From the NCBI GenBank assembly GCA_949126835.1, contig OX421506.1:15511947-15575946 (forward strand): a stretch of 64,000 nt of DNA, read 5' to 3'. Every line of letters starts with the position of its first letter. Positions within the stretch are counted from its first letter, which is position 1. A program made the translations under genes and the position numbers. The stretch comes from Anisus vortex (taxonomy: Eukaryota > Mollusca > Gastropoda > Planorbidae). Shown in pieces: positions 1 to 12,900 of this stretch. The notes under the pieces were generated by a model. The model was not told the DNA's origin. It saw only the letters and a list, made by a program, of their open reading frames with translations, and ran no database searches.

Positions 1-667
1 TCATAGGGTGAATCAATAAGTGGGATAACATTTAGCCGCCAATGCACTGGCTCTCTGAGCTTTGGTGGATGGGAGAAAAGAAGGACACAACAATTCTGTT
101 CCAAAGCCGAGACAAGAAGCAACAGTATTCTTCAAGGGGTTGCATGATGAATTGAAAGCTGTTAATGCCCTGACAGCACGCTGTGGTCAAATATACCTAA
201 GATTTCTTAAAATGCTACTTGTGGCATGCTTTGGACAGGAATTGTTCATCTTCCACTCCTATCTTAATCCCTGAACTAAACAGTCAAATACGCTTGTTCT
301 GGTTAATTGGCCTTTAGATGGTAAATATTTTTGACACTAGCAGTACAAAACGTGGCCATATGATTCCCATAATGCAATTCCATAGAAATTGACCCAATTG
401 ACTAGACCTACCTCAGTGAACAGGTAGCCTACAGGAGGCAGAGCATTGAAACATATTCTTAGCGATTTGGGCTCCCAAAGGTAAATCTCTGATAGAATAA
501 AGATGGATAGACATTGTGTTGGCCACAAAATGCCATTGTAACTTGTGAATTCCTTTATACATTCAAGTTTTTCAAGGGGTATTTATTATTACAGTTGGAA
601 CATATTGATACTATAGAAACATTACAAGTAAGTGCATATATTAAAAATGTGTCTTTCTTTCAATCAG
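1..667 (+). other. ODAD2 intron (partial), nothing recognised
   Basis: No segment continues the armadillo protein upstream of 668 in any frame. The stretch is treated as the 3' part of an intron whose 5' exon is outside the window. No repeat was recognised. Confidence 0.5.
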
Positions 668-904
668 GTCAACCTGCTAGACTGCGTCAAGCTAAATAGT
701 GCTGTGATGACCCCTGAGATGGAGATGAGCGTCGAGGTGGCCAGATGCGGAGCCCTGGCCTTGTGGAGCTGCTCAAAGAGCAAAAAGAATAAAGAAGCAA
801 TGAGAAAAGCTGGTGCTATACCGTTGTTGGCCAAACTGTTGAAATCTGAGCACGAGAATATGTTAATTCCAGTTGTTGGAACACTCCAAGAATGTGCATC
901 AGAG
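668..904 (+). CDS. ODAD2: ODAD2 exon 1 of window (internal exon)
   Basis: 79 codons, from [10 protein letters not shown] to LQECASE, phase 0 at the 3' end. The acceptor is a pyrimidine-rich tract ending tcaatcag. The donor is AG|GCAAGT, a strong GC donor; the only nearby GT (909) would add four bases and break the frame into exon 2. It encodes armadillo repeats with the [19 protein letters not shown] block. The preceding coding exon is outside the window. Confidence 0.93.
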
Positions 905-3900
905 GCAAGTAGCTTGGCTTGTTTTTTTAAGCACATTGTTAGGGCAAAGTTTGATGTTATTAGATATATTATTATACTTATCCATGTTAAAAGACAAAAG
1001 ACTTTTTCATGTATCTTGAGGGGTCGCTGATTGCTACCCCCAGCTCAGATGGATAGCTAGCATTAGCAGGGGGATAGTAAAAGGCAGCTGTAAATTGTGC
1101 TGGCCATATGATCTGCTCATCTGCGCATTATCATACTTGTGAAGTCTACTTTTAGACCTGCAAGAATTATAGCAAAGGGAATTAACTTGTAATTCTTTTT
1201 TATATCATAACCACCAGTAGATCTCCTTCTTGTAACCTCTACTTGTAGAGTAGATAATCTTATAATCTTATCATTAATCTTATAATCTTATCATGCTATA
1301 ACTCTAATTGAAGAAAAGTGATCTTAGGAATTAGCTATCTCTTCCCTTAACTAATATTTAAAATAACATATATTATGTGCGTGAATTATCTTCTTATTTA
1401 TACATTAATAATTATTAAGGCAACAGATTTTTAAGTTTTGATATGCTATCAATGATAATTGACCTCTACATTTGTTTTCAAAAATTAAACATCTGGGATA
1501 TATTTAATGTTCTTACTAACTGGTCTTTTTTTAATGCATATGTTAAACTTGAGTCAGAACTATGTAGGCCTACTGCAGCAACAGAAGGCATGTCTAATTT
1601 GAAATTCTTTGCTTCCATACCTAAGCCACGACTTAAGACAAATTATACATTAATTTACCTATAATACACAGTGGTCTACCAGCAGCATGTTTGGAGTGTC
1701 ATTTCAAAAGGCTCTGGTTCCTTTCCTAGTTGTTTATATTTTTACTTTCTTGGAACTGGAGGGAGTCCCTGAGTCCACCCAGCCTTGATGGGTGCCTGAA
1801 ATCTTTTTAAAGAAGGCTGCAGGTCATTGTGCTGGCCACACAATCCCCTTGTAGACCATGTCCACAAAGACCTGTGAATGCTGAAAGGAACACTTTACTT
1901 TTTTAATACTTATAGCCTTTGAAAGTCTTCTATACCTGGCCATTTGAAACAAGAAGGGTAACAAACCTCATTGTAAATTAATATTAAATAAAAGCATTTG
2001 TGTTTTCCTGTGTTCTAATCATGGACTTGCCTTGTTCACTGTTTTTATTACAGCCAAGCTATGGACTTGCAATAAGGACTGAAGGAATGATTGAAGATTT
2101 GGTTAAAAACTTGAAAAGCTCCAACACTGAACTACAAATGCACTGTGCATCAGCAATATTTAAAGTAGGATCATCATATTTAAATTTAAGGGAACAAAAC
2201 TAGGCTATGTATTTTTAAGTGCAAAGGCCTTTTCCTTAAAGCCCCTCTGGTTTTCTTTACAAACTTACAGTATTTCTTTCACATAATTAGTATGTGGGTT
2301 GTTTATGTTGGTTGTTTATGTTGGTTGTTTATCTCGCCTTGGATGGTCATCCGGAAGGCCTGGGATCAATGCCTGGTTTACAAATTAACTGGTATTTTTC
2401 CCTTTGAAGCTATTGGGTTGACTTTTGAGTTATTCCTCTTTAATGGGTACATGAGATAAGTGGTGGAAATGTCAAGGTGACTGAGCATAAAGAGGTCTGC
2501 TTTACTGTCTATAAGGATTCATTATATAAATAAAATAAATTTCACAAATTAGTATATAGATGAATTATTATTATTTTCCAGCTTTCCTTGATAAACACAA
2601 CAATTTTTTCAATGTTTCGGATACTTTTATTTTGCACAGAATAGAGATGATATTATTTGTATTGGTATTTAAAGTTATTCAATCTCTCCATTGATACAGT
2701 ATTATCAACAAAATGATTTCTTTAAAATATAAGGTACCAATAGTTAAAAGAAAAATATTTTCAACACGCTTCTACAGTGTTGTAGTGCCTCAGTGGTGGA
2801 ATGAACTCCCAATAACAATAAATAATCAGATAATAATCAGATAATAACTTAAAAATAAGATTGAAACATTCTTTATTTTATTTATTTTAAAATATTAGGG
2901 TTAATGTAAAGTGCATTTGAAGACTTAACTGTTATAAATTGATATAAATAGCCCTATATAAATGTGTAATATGTCATTTTGTAGTGTGCTGAGGAAAAGG
3001 AGACTAGAGACCTTGTGAGACAGTATGGAGGTCTTGATCCTCTTGTGGGACTTCTGACTAGTGGAGTCAATGACAAACAGCTCCTAGCAGCAGCCACTGG
3101 TGCCATTTGGAAGTGTTCCATCAGTCCAGAAAATGTGCAGAGATTTCAAGAACTGAGAGCTATTGATTTACTTGTGGGGCTCCTTAATAACCAACCTGAA
3201 GAGGTGAGTCTGCTTATCAGCACATATTAGGATTTACTGATTGGATACTTTAATATCTGGGCACTGTGGCCGAGTGGCAGAATGTTCTACTGGCATACTG
3301 TAGGTCCTGGGTTTGAATCCTGATAAAGAATATGGTTAGTTCCTGGGTCTGGAGGATGTCCCTGAGTCTACCCAGCTCTGATGGGTATCTGACATAAGCC
3401 AGGGTAAAGCAAAGGCGGCTAGTAAGTAAGTAATGTATCCTTCGGATATGTATGTCGTGGCCACAGAAACTTGTGAACTCTGCTTCACCGGCACAATTGG
3501 TCTGACTGGAGATTTGTTTCCCTTTACTTTCATAGTTGCAATGTGGGCATTAACAAGGAGACTGTTGTAATGGACAGCCACAGAATTACTTTAACATGAA
3601 GTCTCTTTATCTGTATAAGTATATTGTTGATTGTTATGAGACAGTGATTTCACGAGTTTGTGCTTGAGTAATATAGTCAATCTTTGATCACTAGTGAACA
3701 TTTACAACAACTTCTTACTGGTGTGAATGATCGTGGCAGGTCCTGCGGTTTGTTCACCAGACTGTCAACCAACATGTCGCAGGTTCTATCCCTGCTGACG
3801 ACGGATCCCTGCCCCCATGCAGGAGTTGTGGGCCTAGTGGATGTAATAATCTTCCATCTAGAAGGAACGTTTGTAAAACTTTTAAGAAATCTAATTCATA

Positions 3901-6900
3901 CTGCTGTCCACATATTAGAGTTGTAGAACGAGTTCTATTTGATGTGACTTGTACTTTTTTGTATTCATATGATATTGATGGTTGTCTGATTTTGTTGAAT
4001 TTATGTGGATTAAATTGAAATTACAGGTACATTTTTTTTTTTAAATAGCAGTCATTCTAATTTTTTATTCACTTGAAAGTTTGGATCTAAATAAAGATAT
4101 TTTGTTTTTAATTTCTAATACATCATTTTTATAAAGATCTACTCACCCACTCAGACAACTTCTGTGTAATATTGTTTGATTTATAGTTTATACATATGCT
4201 CATATTACCAATTTTTAATATTTTATCACATTGCTCTTCTTTTTTGTGTCATATATCAGCTTATAATACATATTAATACCAACTAGTATAATGAACCATA
4301 TCTATTTCAGGTCCTGGTCAATGTTGTTGGGGCCCTCGGGGAACTAGCCAAGGATCCACCCAACAGACAAGCTATTCGTAAAGCTGGTGGGATCCCCTCA
4401 CTGGTGAACTTGCTCACTGGCACCAACCAACCCTTGCTTGTTAATGTCACCCGTGCAGTTGGACACTGTGCAGAAGAACCAGACAATATGCAGTAAGTGA
4501 ACTCTGCACAATGCCTTTATGTACATGTCAATCAAAGCTTTATCTGATGTTCCTCTTTCTAAGGTGTTCTCAAACTTTAGAAGGTGTTCTTTTGTAAAGT
4601 AGCTATAATATATAAATCATTAAATTCTATCTTATAAATACAACATAATAACAATCAGTTACAGTGCTCAGATAGACGTAAGGATCAAAACACTTTTCCT
4701 ATTCCACATGCAAGAACAAACACGTATAAGTTATCGTTCTACTTGAGCATGAAATGGGTTGCCTGAACTAAGCAGAGGTACAAATAAAACATCATTGAAA
4801 ACACAAATCAAAATGCAAGACTAGACTCAGACCATAGACAAGTGCAAGACGCAATAATTTTCTGTGTAGAAGAATCCTATGTAACATAGAAGATAAGATG
4901 ATATTAATAGAGTGTTTCATTGAAAGGTCCTTTGTGCCCACTTATAATCTTGAGATCAGCTGCATTCACAGGGCAGAAAGTAATGTAGGCTGAGGGTTGT
5001 GATGTGCACGTTACACAATGTAGAACTTAGTGTACATACACATTGTGCTATAGGGAACATAAAGCCAGTGTGCACATCACACAATATAGAAAACTAAGAA
5101 TGTGCACATCTTAGAAAATAAAACAGAGAGAGAATGTGCATATCATGCATTTTAGGAACATAGAGAATATTTGACACTTGTTTGACTTCTCCTAACTCTT
5201 GTTATGTTCTTGTGGGAATTAGAATCATAGATAAACCTTGATGGTGTTCTAACTCTTGCTATGTTCTTGTGTGAATTAGAATCATAGATAAACTAGATGG
5301 TGTTCTAACTCTTGCTATGTTCTTGTGTGAATTAGAATCATAGATAAACTAGATGGTGTTCTAACTCTTGCTATGTTCTTGTGTGAATTAGAATCATAGA
5401 TAAACTAGATGGTGTTCTAACTCTTGCTATGTTCTTTTGTGAATTAGAATCATAGATAGACTTGATGGTGTCCGTCTGCTCTGGTCTTTATTGAAGAACC
5501 ACAACAAGGAAGTACAGGCTAGTGCTGCATGGGCCATATGTCCCTGTATAGAGAATGCCAAAGTAAGTCACAGAGCTTCTTGCACATTTCTCCAAGTTTT
5601 TAGTGTTACTTATCTCTCTATCCATCCATCTATCTATTTATCCATCCATCTATCCATCTATCTATCTACCCATCTATCTATCCTTTTATCTATTCATCTA
5701 TTTATCCATCTATCAATCCATGTAACTATCAATGTGGTGCTTCAGCTAATGTGGACTTTGGGCCTTCTTTATTACCATCATAATCTCCTTTTACTTATAA
5801 TAAAATTGTTTACTTTATCATGCTATGAAATAGATCTTTCCGCGTATAAGTTTTGGTCGATATTCTGAAATAATAAAGGATTGTTATATTTGTATATACC
5901 GGTAACTCTATTTTTTGTTAAGTTAAATGAAAATGCCTATTAGTGTTTTTTTTAATTTTACACATTTACTATTTGCAATACTGTTGGTTAATGTCTTTTT
6001 TTTCAAACTACAAGAAATTGGGGGACAGCAGAGTTGACGAAAGTATTTACAAACACTGTTATGGTTAACAAGTCACTCCAATATATAGTTATCATAGCTT
6101 GTAAAACTTTGTATCAATAACCTTAAAGGATGCAGGAGAGATGGTTCGTTCCTTCGTGGGAGGACTGGAGTTGATAGTCAGCCTGCTGAAGTCTGATGAT
6201 AAGGAAGTGCTAGCTGCTGTCTGTGCCGCCATCGCCAACATCGCCAAAGATGAAGAAAATCTGGCAGTTATTACAGACCATGGCGTAGTGCCCATGCTGG
6301 CGAGATTGACCAATACGGTAAGTGTGTCAGTAATTACTTCACAGGGCTATTGGGATAAACGGATAACATTTTTCAACTTCAGGAAAATTGATCAAGCTTT
6401 GACAAAGTTTGCGGAAACCGACACAAATTTTGGAAAGCTGGCCATGGTTCGGAAATGTTTAAGAAAACTGAACAAGGTTTGGAAAAACTGATTAATAGTT
6501 GGGAAACTGACCAAGTTTTAGGAAAGTTTGAGAAAACTGACCAGGTTTGGTAAAGTGTGCACTAAAACAGATAAAATATTCTGAAAAGTACTTATCGGGA
6601 TTTTAATTGAGTTAAGTTGAGAAATACCGGTAATTAATAAAACATCCATTTTGCTTTTTCTTAAAAAGAACATCTTCCAATTTACACTGCCAGTTATAAG
6701 AAATTTCAAACAATCTGGTGAAAATTGGTTTGTGAATTGTATAGGCTACAAAAATTGTGCAAATCATGCAAATTTTAAAATTATTTTAGAGTAAGTAAGA
6801 CCCCTGCTAGATTTGAACCCTAGGCCTAATTACTTTTTAAAAGAGAATCTGAAAATGAGACTGTAGGCCCAAGTGCTAAGAGATATAGCTCTGATGTCCA

Positions 6901-9900
6901 ATATAAGTTGCCAACCTTAAGTAGGCTATAACCTTTACTCGATATCAGCTTGGGAAAAGTGGCTAGTCATTGTGTTGATTCTACAATCCTCTTGTGACTG
7001 ATATATACTCTGTGTACCTAATGGTCTGAATAAGCTCATAAACTGGATGTTTTTATGTTTCCGGAATTCAGTTTAATGTGGACTGTTTAATTATTAGGGG
7101 AGAAGTGGCCCACCAAATAGTCTTTCTTGATAAACTGTGTCTGATTTAGATAATAGCTATGAAATTTTAAGGAATGTTAGTCTAACCAATAATACAAGTT
7201 AAAATTCATGTATATCCTTAAAATATATATATAGGCCCCTATATATAGTTTTTTTATATAGTGAAGAACATATGATGTGTATATAAGTGGGAGAAAATGG
7301 CCATAGTGTGGAGAGAAAGGGCCCACTAGGTGTGGAGAAATGGCCCTGAAAGTTTTTCAGCTATAGGCCTATAGGCCCTACTACCATTTAGCTTTTGAAA
7401 TGTAGGCTATAATCCTATTTAAACTGTATCATATCGTTAATGTTCTATCATTCTAATATTTGTAATGAATTAATAACTTAAACTATTTTGGTAGTGACTC
7501 GTACCGATTTATAGAAAGAACTCACAATACAGTAACTATAAAAAAAACAAAAACAAATCCCCTTCTCCCCTGCACTACTTTCTTCTAATTTTCTCAAGCT
7601 TTAAAAACTTTCATCTTTTTTTTTCACTTCCAAAGATTACACCCATTTGAAAGAAATTGTAATTGTATGTAGATATATAATACAGATCTTTTCTAAACCA
7701 AATGTGTTGTAAGCTTATGTAGATTAGATTAAATTTATGTTAACCTAATGGTCCCGTAAGAGAACTAAAGAAAGATAATGCGTTGACACAATTATTAACT
7801 ATATACGGGTTGTCTCCCGTGGACCGAATACGAAACGCATCAAAGTACAATGGGTTTTTTCTTTGAAAAATGATTTAGGCTACCTAAACATACACACACA
7901 ACTTTAACTATAAAACAGACGATTCTAGAGTACACAAGTTGATATTGTCTGCGTGTAAGTTGGTGCGTATGCTTATGATGTTTTCTGTTGTTCCCTTTTA
8001 TAGCTGAAATCCTTTCCTTTAATATTGCTTTACACAAGGTTTAAAATCATCGTTATTCCAATGTGGGCTACCGGTATATCCATATATATTATTATTAGAC
8101 TTGTTTACGCCATGCTTGGCAATGTGCTTCTTTTGGCATAATCTCCGCGGTCTCGTGATAAACACCGCACGTGCACTACAAGCACGTGAAATAATTGTCA
8201 CGTGCTAGCCTTAGAATTTTTTTAAATTTTTTTTCTGGGGTGTGGGACTTTTTTTTAAAGATATAAATATTAATATTTCTTGCTGATGCAGACGGCAAAA
8301 GGGAAAACTTGCATGAAGAGAAAACGAAACTAAAATTAAAGATATTGCTTCATTGTGTAGGCCTATTGTGTATAGTTTTGTTAAATAAAGTATGCTATTG
8401 GTTGCTTTGCTACTGGCACATATAATTTGAACTTTAAAGGAACCTAGGCAGGAAACAAAAATCAAGCCTTGAGAAGTTTTTAAAAGTATATCACGAATAA
8501 AAGAATGTTTAAAAAAATATCATAATAAAATTAGAGAGCGACTTTCCATTCATGTCGCCAAACTGGGCAGACCCTGTGACCTCTCTTGTTTTATTTATAA
8601 AGCATTGAGAACAATGTTCTTCCTATTGTAGGCCTATCACTAAATAAGTTCACACATACTCTGTAGTTCATTTCCGTCTGGCCTACGTGCGTGAATGAAT
8701 CAGGAGAATGTTAATAAGCATGCCTGGTGGAGATCCATTATAAACCGGACGCTTTTTTGGTTAGCCTAGGCCTACCTTATAGTAGGCCTACCTTGTTATA
8801 GTAGGCCTAGTAAAACTAACATAAGATACACAATCATTTGGAGGGGGGGGGGGCTTCTAGAATATTGGCATCGTGAACGTTCTGACCTCCTTCCCTCCCC
8901 CTATATATCGCTACCCCCCTTCAGCCCCCTCCAATAACTTGTCTAGGTAATTGTAAATTAATATATAGTAACACGCCGGGTCTTTTTAATTAAAGCTTCG
9001 AGTAGTCTATATTACTCTATATGTGAACACTCTGACATCTGGCCTATCATAATGTTTAAGACACACACACAGTGCGACTGACAACATATAGATCAACACA
9101 CAATCAAACAACATAAGAAACGTGTAGGCCTATAGGTCTTGTTTTCTCTAAGAAGCATTGGTAATGCATGGTTAGATCTCAATTAATTCTCATTGTCGGG
9201 GGTGGGATGGATATACGTCATTCCGTATTATAGTTGTTTTTTTTTTATCACATGTGGCATCCCCCTTCCTTTCTTTATGGTTACTATTTATAACTCATCC
9301 AATCCTCGTTTGATTGTTTTTTTGTCTTTTTTTATTCTTACACATTCTTTGATTCGTGACAGATTCGTCGCAGTTATATATAAAACACTTTATTTATTCT
9401 ACAAACACAATGCTATATGACACGCGGTCCACACATACACACAGTGTTATGACATACGGTCTACACATACACACAGTGTTATGACACATGGTCTACACAT
9501 ACACACAGTGTTATGACACACGATCTACACATACACACAGTGTTATGACACATGGTCTACACATACACACAGTGTTATGACATACGGTCTACACATACAC
9601 ACAGTGTTATGACACATGGTCTACACATACACACAGTGTTATGACACACGATCTACATAGACACGGTGTTATGACACACGGTCTACACATACACACAGTG
9701 TTATGACACGCGGTCCACACATAAACACAGTGTTATGACACACGGTCTACACATACACACAGTGTTATGACACACCGTCTACACATACACACCGTGTTAT
9801 GACACACGATCTACATAGACACGGTGTTATGACACACGGTATACACATACACACAGGGTTATGACACACGGTCTACACATACACACAGTGTTATGACACA

Positions 9901-12900
9901 CGGTATACACATACAGACAGTGTTATGACACACGGTCTACACGTACACACAGTGTTATGACACACGGTCTACACATACACACAGGATTTTGACACACGGT
10001 CTACATACACACAGTGTTATGACACACGGTATACACATACACACAGTGTTATGACACACGGTCTACACATACACACAGGGTTTTGACACACGGTCTACAT
10101 AGACACATAGTGTTATGACACACGGTCTACACATACACACAGTGTTATGACACACGGTCTACACATACACCGTTTATTGACGCATTTTTATAGAATGAAA
10201 AGGATTATAATAGTTTAGCTAATCGAAACGAAAAGTCAATATTTAATATGTATTGAAATCGTAGTGTTTAAACACACTCCCCGCGCCCACAAGAAACACT
10301 ACGAGACATTTGTTTCATAAGATTATTCTACTGTAGGCCTATAGATTTTGTGAGTGAGTGAGCATATGTGTGTTTCTTATATTCCAAAGCATAATACAAA
10401 ATGCCCAGATGTTGCATTGATCCAGTTGGATTTCACAGTTTTCTTCTCGTTTGTTCTCTGTTAATCTTTTGATTGTTTTGGTAATTAAAGAGGAAGCGAA
10501 GCCCCGCCTTCTAATCCCCCGCTCTCTAATCCCCCCCCCCCCCTTGTTTGTAACAATATTACAAATCAGACCATTGAATGGGCGGTGGAATGCAACAGGG
10601 GCGAACCCCTTGATGTAGCGAAAATATCTTATTGTATCTCCGTAGGGAACATTACTACAAAAAAAACAACAACATCATACCAACAACTACTGCGGGTGTC
10701 CAGCATGTAAGGTGTGAGCACCCGCTTGCAATAAAGTGGCGTGTTAAAATGTAAACATCATATCGTATAGTGGGGCCAAGTTGATTAAATACGTTGTTTT
10801 AGAAAGCACTTGATTCTTTGTAAACATTTTATAAACACACACACAGCCTACAGCATACACACACACACAGCCTACAGCATACACACACACACAGCCTACA
10901 GCATACACACACATATTATAGCCGATGATCATAGTGATACTCTCTAGAAGTAAACTTAAACTACATGTCTGTTATTGTGTGTTGTTGTTTTAGAGAGTAT
11001 GCAGTTAATCACGTGATGTTTGTGTTTATTTCAGCGGTTGCGTCGGTCGCTGGTGAAATTACGAACGAGTGGGTCAAATGAAATAGCGGACCCCCCCCCC
11101 CCCTATCTCTTTCCCAAAACGTTGGCCAGTCGAATGTGTGATTATGTATAGATCTATACTATAGTGAGGTTAATCTGTAGGCCTATCTACTCCAGTGGGG
11201 CACGGGAGCGCGTTCGACTGGCGAGCCGAAGGTCCCGGGTTCGAATCCTAGTGCAGGCTAGGATTATTTCCCGGGTCTGGAGGGTGTCCCTGAGTCTACC
11301 CAGCTCTGATGGGTACCTGACCTTAGTTGGGGTAAAGTAAAGGCGGCTGCATAGTGCTGGCCACACAATCACCTAGTATGCCGTGGCCATAGAAACTGGT
11401 GAACGCTGCTTCATCGGACCTATGGATCAACTCGGTCCGACGGGTACTTTACTTACTATCTACTCCAAATTGACATTGTAAAAGGATGAAGGCAGAATCC
11501 CATTGCGCTGTTGTCGTAAAGTGCAGCTCCATTTACAAAGCCCCCCACCCTTCACTCGCACGTTAAAATAATCTAATGACTAAACACTAAAAGACAGTTT
11601 CTAAATATAACTCTTAGCACGAGTCACTGCAGTTGGTGTGTTGTAAACATCTGTTGTTGTTTTGTTGGGTTGTTTCTTTTTTTAAAACAGTAGTTTTTTT
11701 TTTTAAATATGCTGATTTAATGAGAAATATTGAGATGCGTTAGAGGAAGATATCTGCTGCATTCCGATAGTCTCGAGTTTATATATTTGCAAGGTATGTT
11801 TGCCAGGCCGGACAGTACTGAAGGTCAAGGCTATTTCAGCAGCCTGTACAGTGCAAAAAAAATAAATATCGGACATGTCACTGTATAACAATATTAATAA
11901 AGGCAACCCATTTTTTAATTTTTTACCATGGGAGACCTATATTACGGTGCGGCTTAATAAATAAATTGAGGCAAAAGCCTACTTTCGGTACTTTTTCGTG
12001 TTACATGCCCCCCCCCCCCCCCGTCCAAGTTCCCAATATGCGGATGAATAGTCTACTCACATCACACATCGGTACTTTTTACAAATTCAAATTCGACTCT
12101 AAAGTCTAGACTTGCACTTCTTTCTGGCCACCACGTCAGCACGTTTTTTTTTTACAAATCTGTTGAAAATGATTTTAGCTTACAAACTATAAACTTTCAA
12201 ATTAAGACCAAGCACCGTTAAAAAAACACACACAACTATTATAAGCTTATAACTGAAGCCTACTGGACATTAATTGAGGAAGTATAAAGTAGGCCAAAGA
12301 ATGGCCTTTGCAGAAATATTCTACGAAGATAACTTATTATTTTTTTTTTAGAGATTCGCATGGTTGGGTGAGGAAACTACAGAATAGAAAAATATATCTA
12401 GTTTATATTTTAATCTGTGTAGGGAGCCGAGCCAAATCTTCGGTTCCACGACAACTCGTCTACATACTTTTCGTCTAAGGCACCATTGGGTTTACAAAAA
12501 GTAGGGCTACCGACATTACGTCTACCACGACAACTCATCTAACGACACTTTGTCTAACAGACAATTTGTCTAATGCGATAATGCGACAGTTCGTCTGCCA
12601 GACACTTTGTCTAATGTGGCTGTGTTCTTTCTTTTTTTTTTTTTTTTGTTGTAGCCTACAAATTAATTTTAATGGCAGGAGTTGTGGGTAGGATTGCCAT
12701 CCGTCCCGATGTATCGGGACCGTCACCGTTATGGACCTTCTTATCCTTACAAGACCCAATTTGGTCCGATTTTGCAAAGTAGCCTACTGCTACGAGCTTG
12801 GCTCAAGTACTGAAGTAACGCCATCTGTTAGCGCGACATGTAAATGCAGCCTCAGTTAGTTTTATTTTTTACCTATGTCAACAAGTTTATGTTGACAAGG

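Noticed and set aside
62..274. Small reading frame at the left edge
   Set aside because: No similarity to ODAD2 or any recognised family, and no splice sites in frame.
905..1030. Reading frame continuing past ODAD2 exon 1
   Set aside because: Similarity to ODAD2 ends at 904 and resumes exactly at 2054 in frame.
5563..5868. Extension of the ODAD2 exon 5 reading frame past the donor
   Set aside because: The frame continues by chance into a tetranucleotide repeat. The conserved protein jumps to exon 6 at a strong GTAAGT donor.
9416..10170. Regularly spaced repeats reminiscent of a CRISPR array
   Set aside because: Units abut directly without unique spacers and the context is a eukaryotic intron; this is a satellite. 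The same applies to 20141-22030 and 35186-35910.
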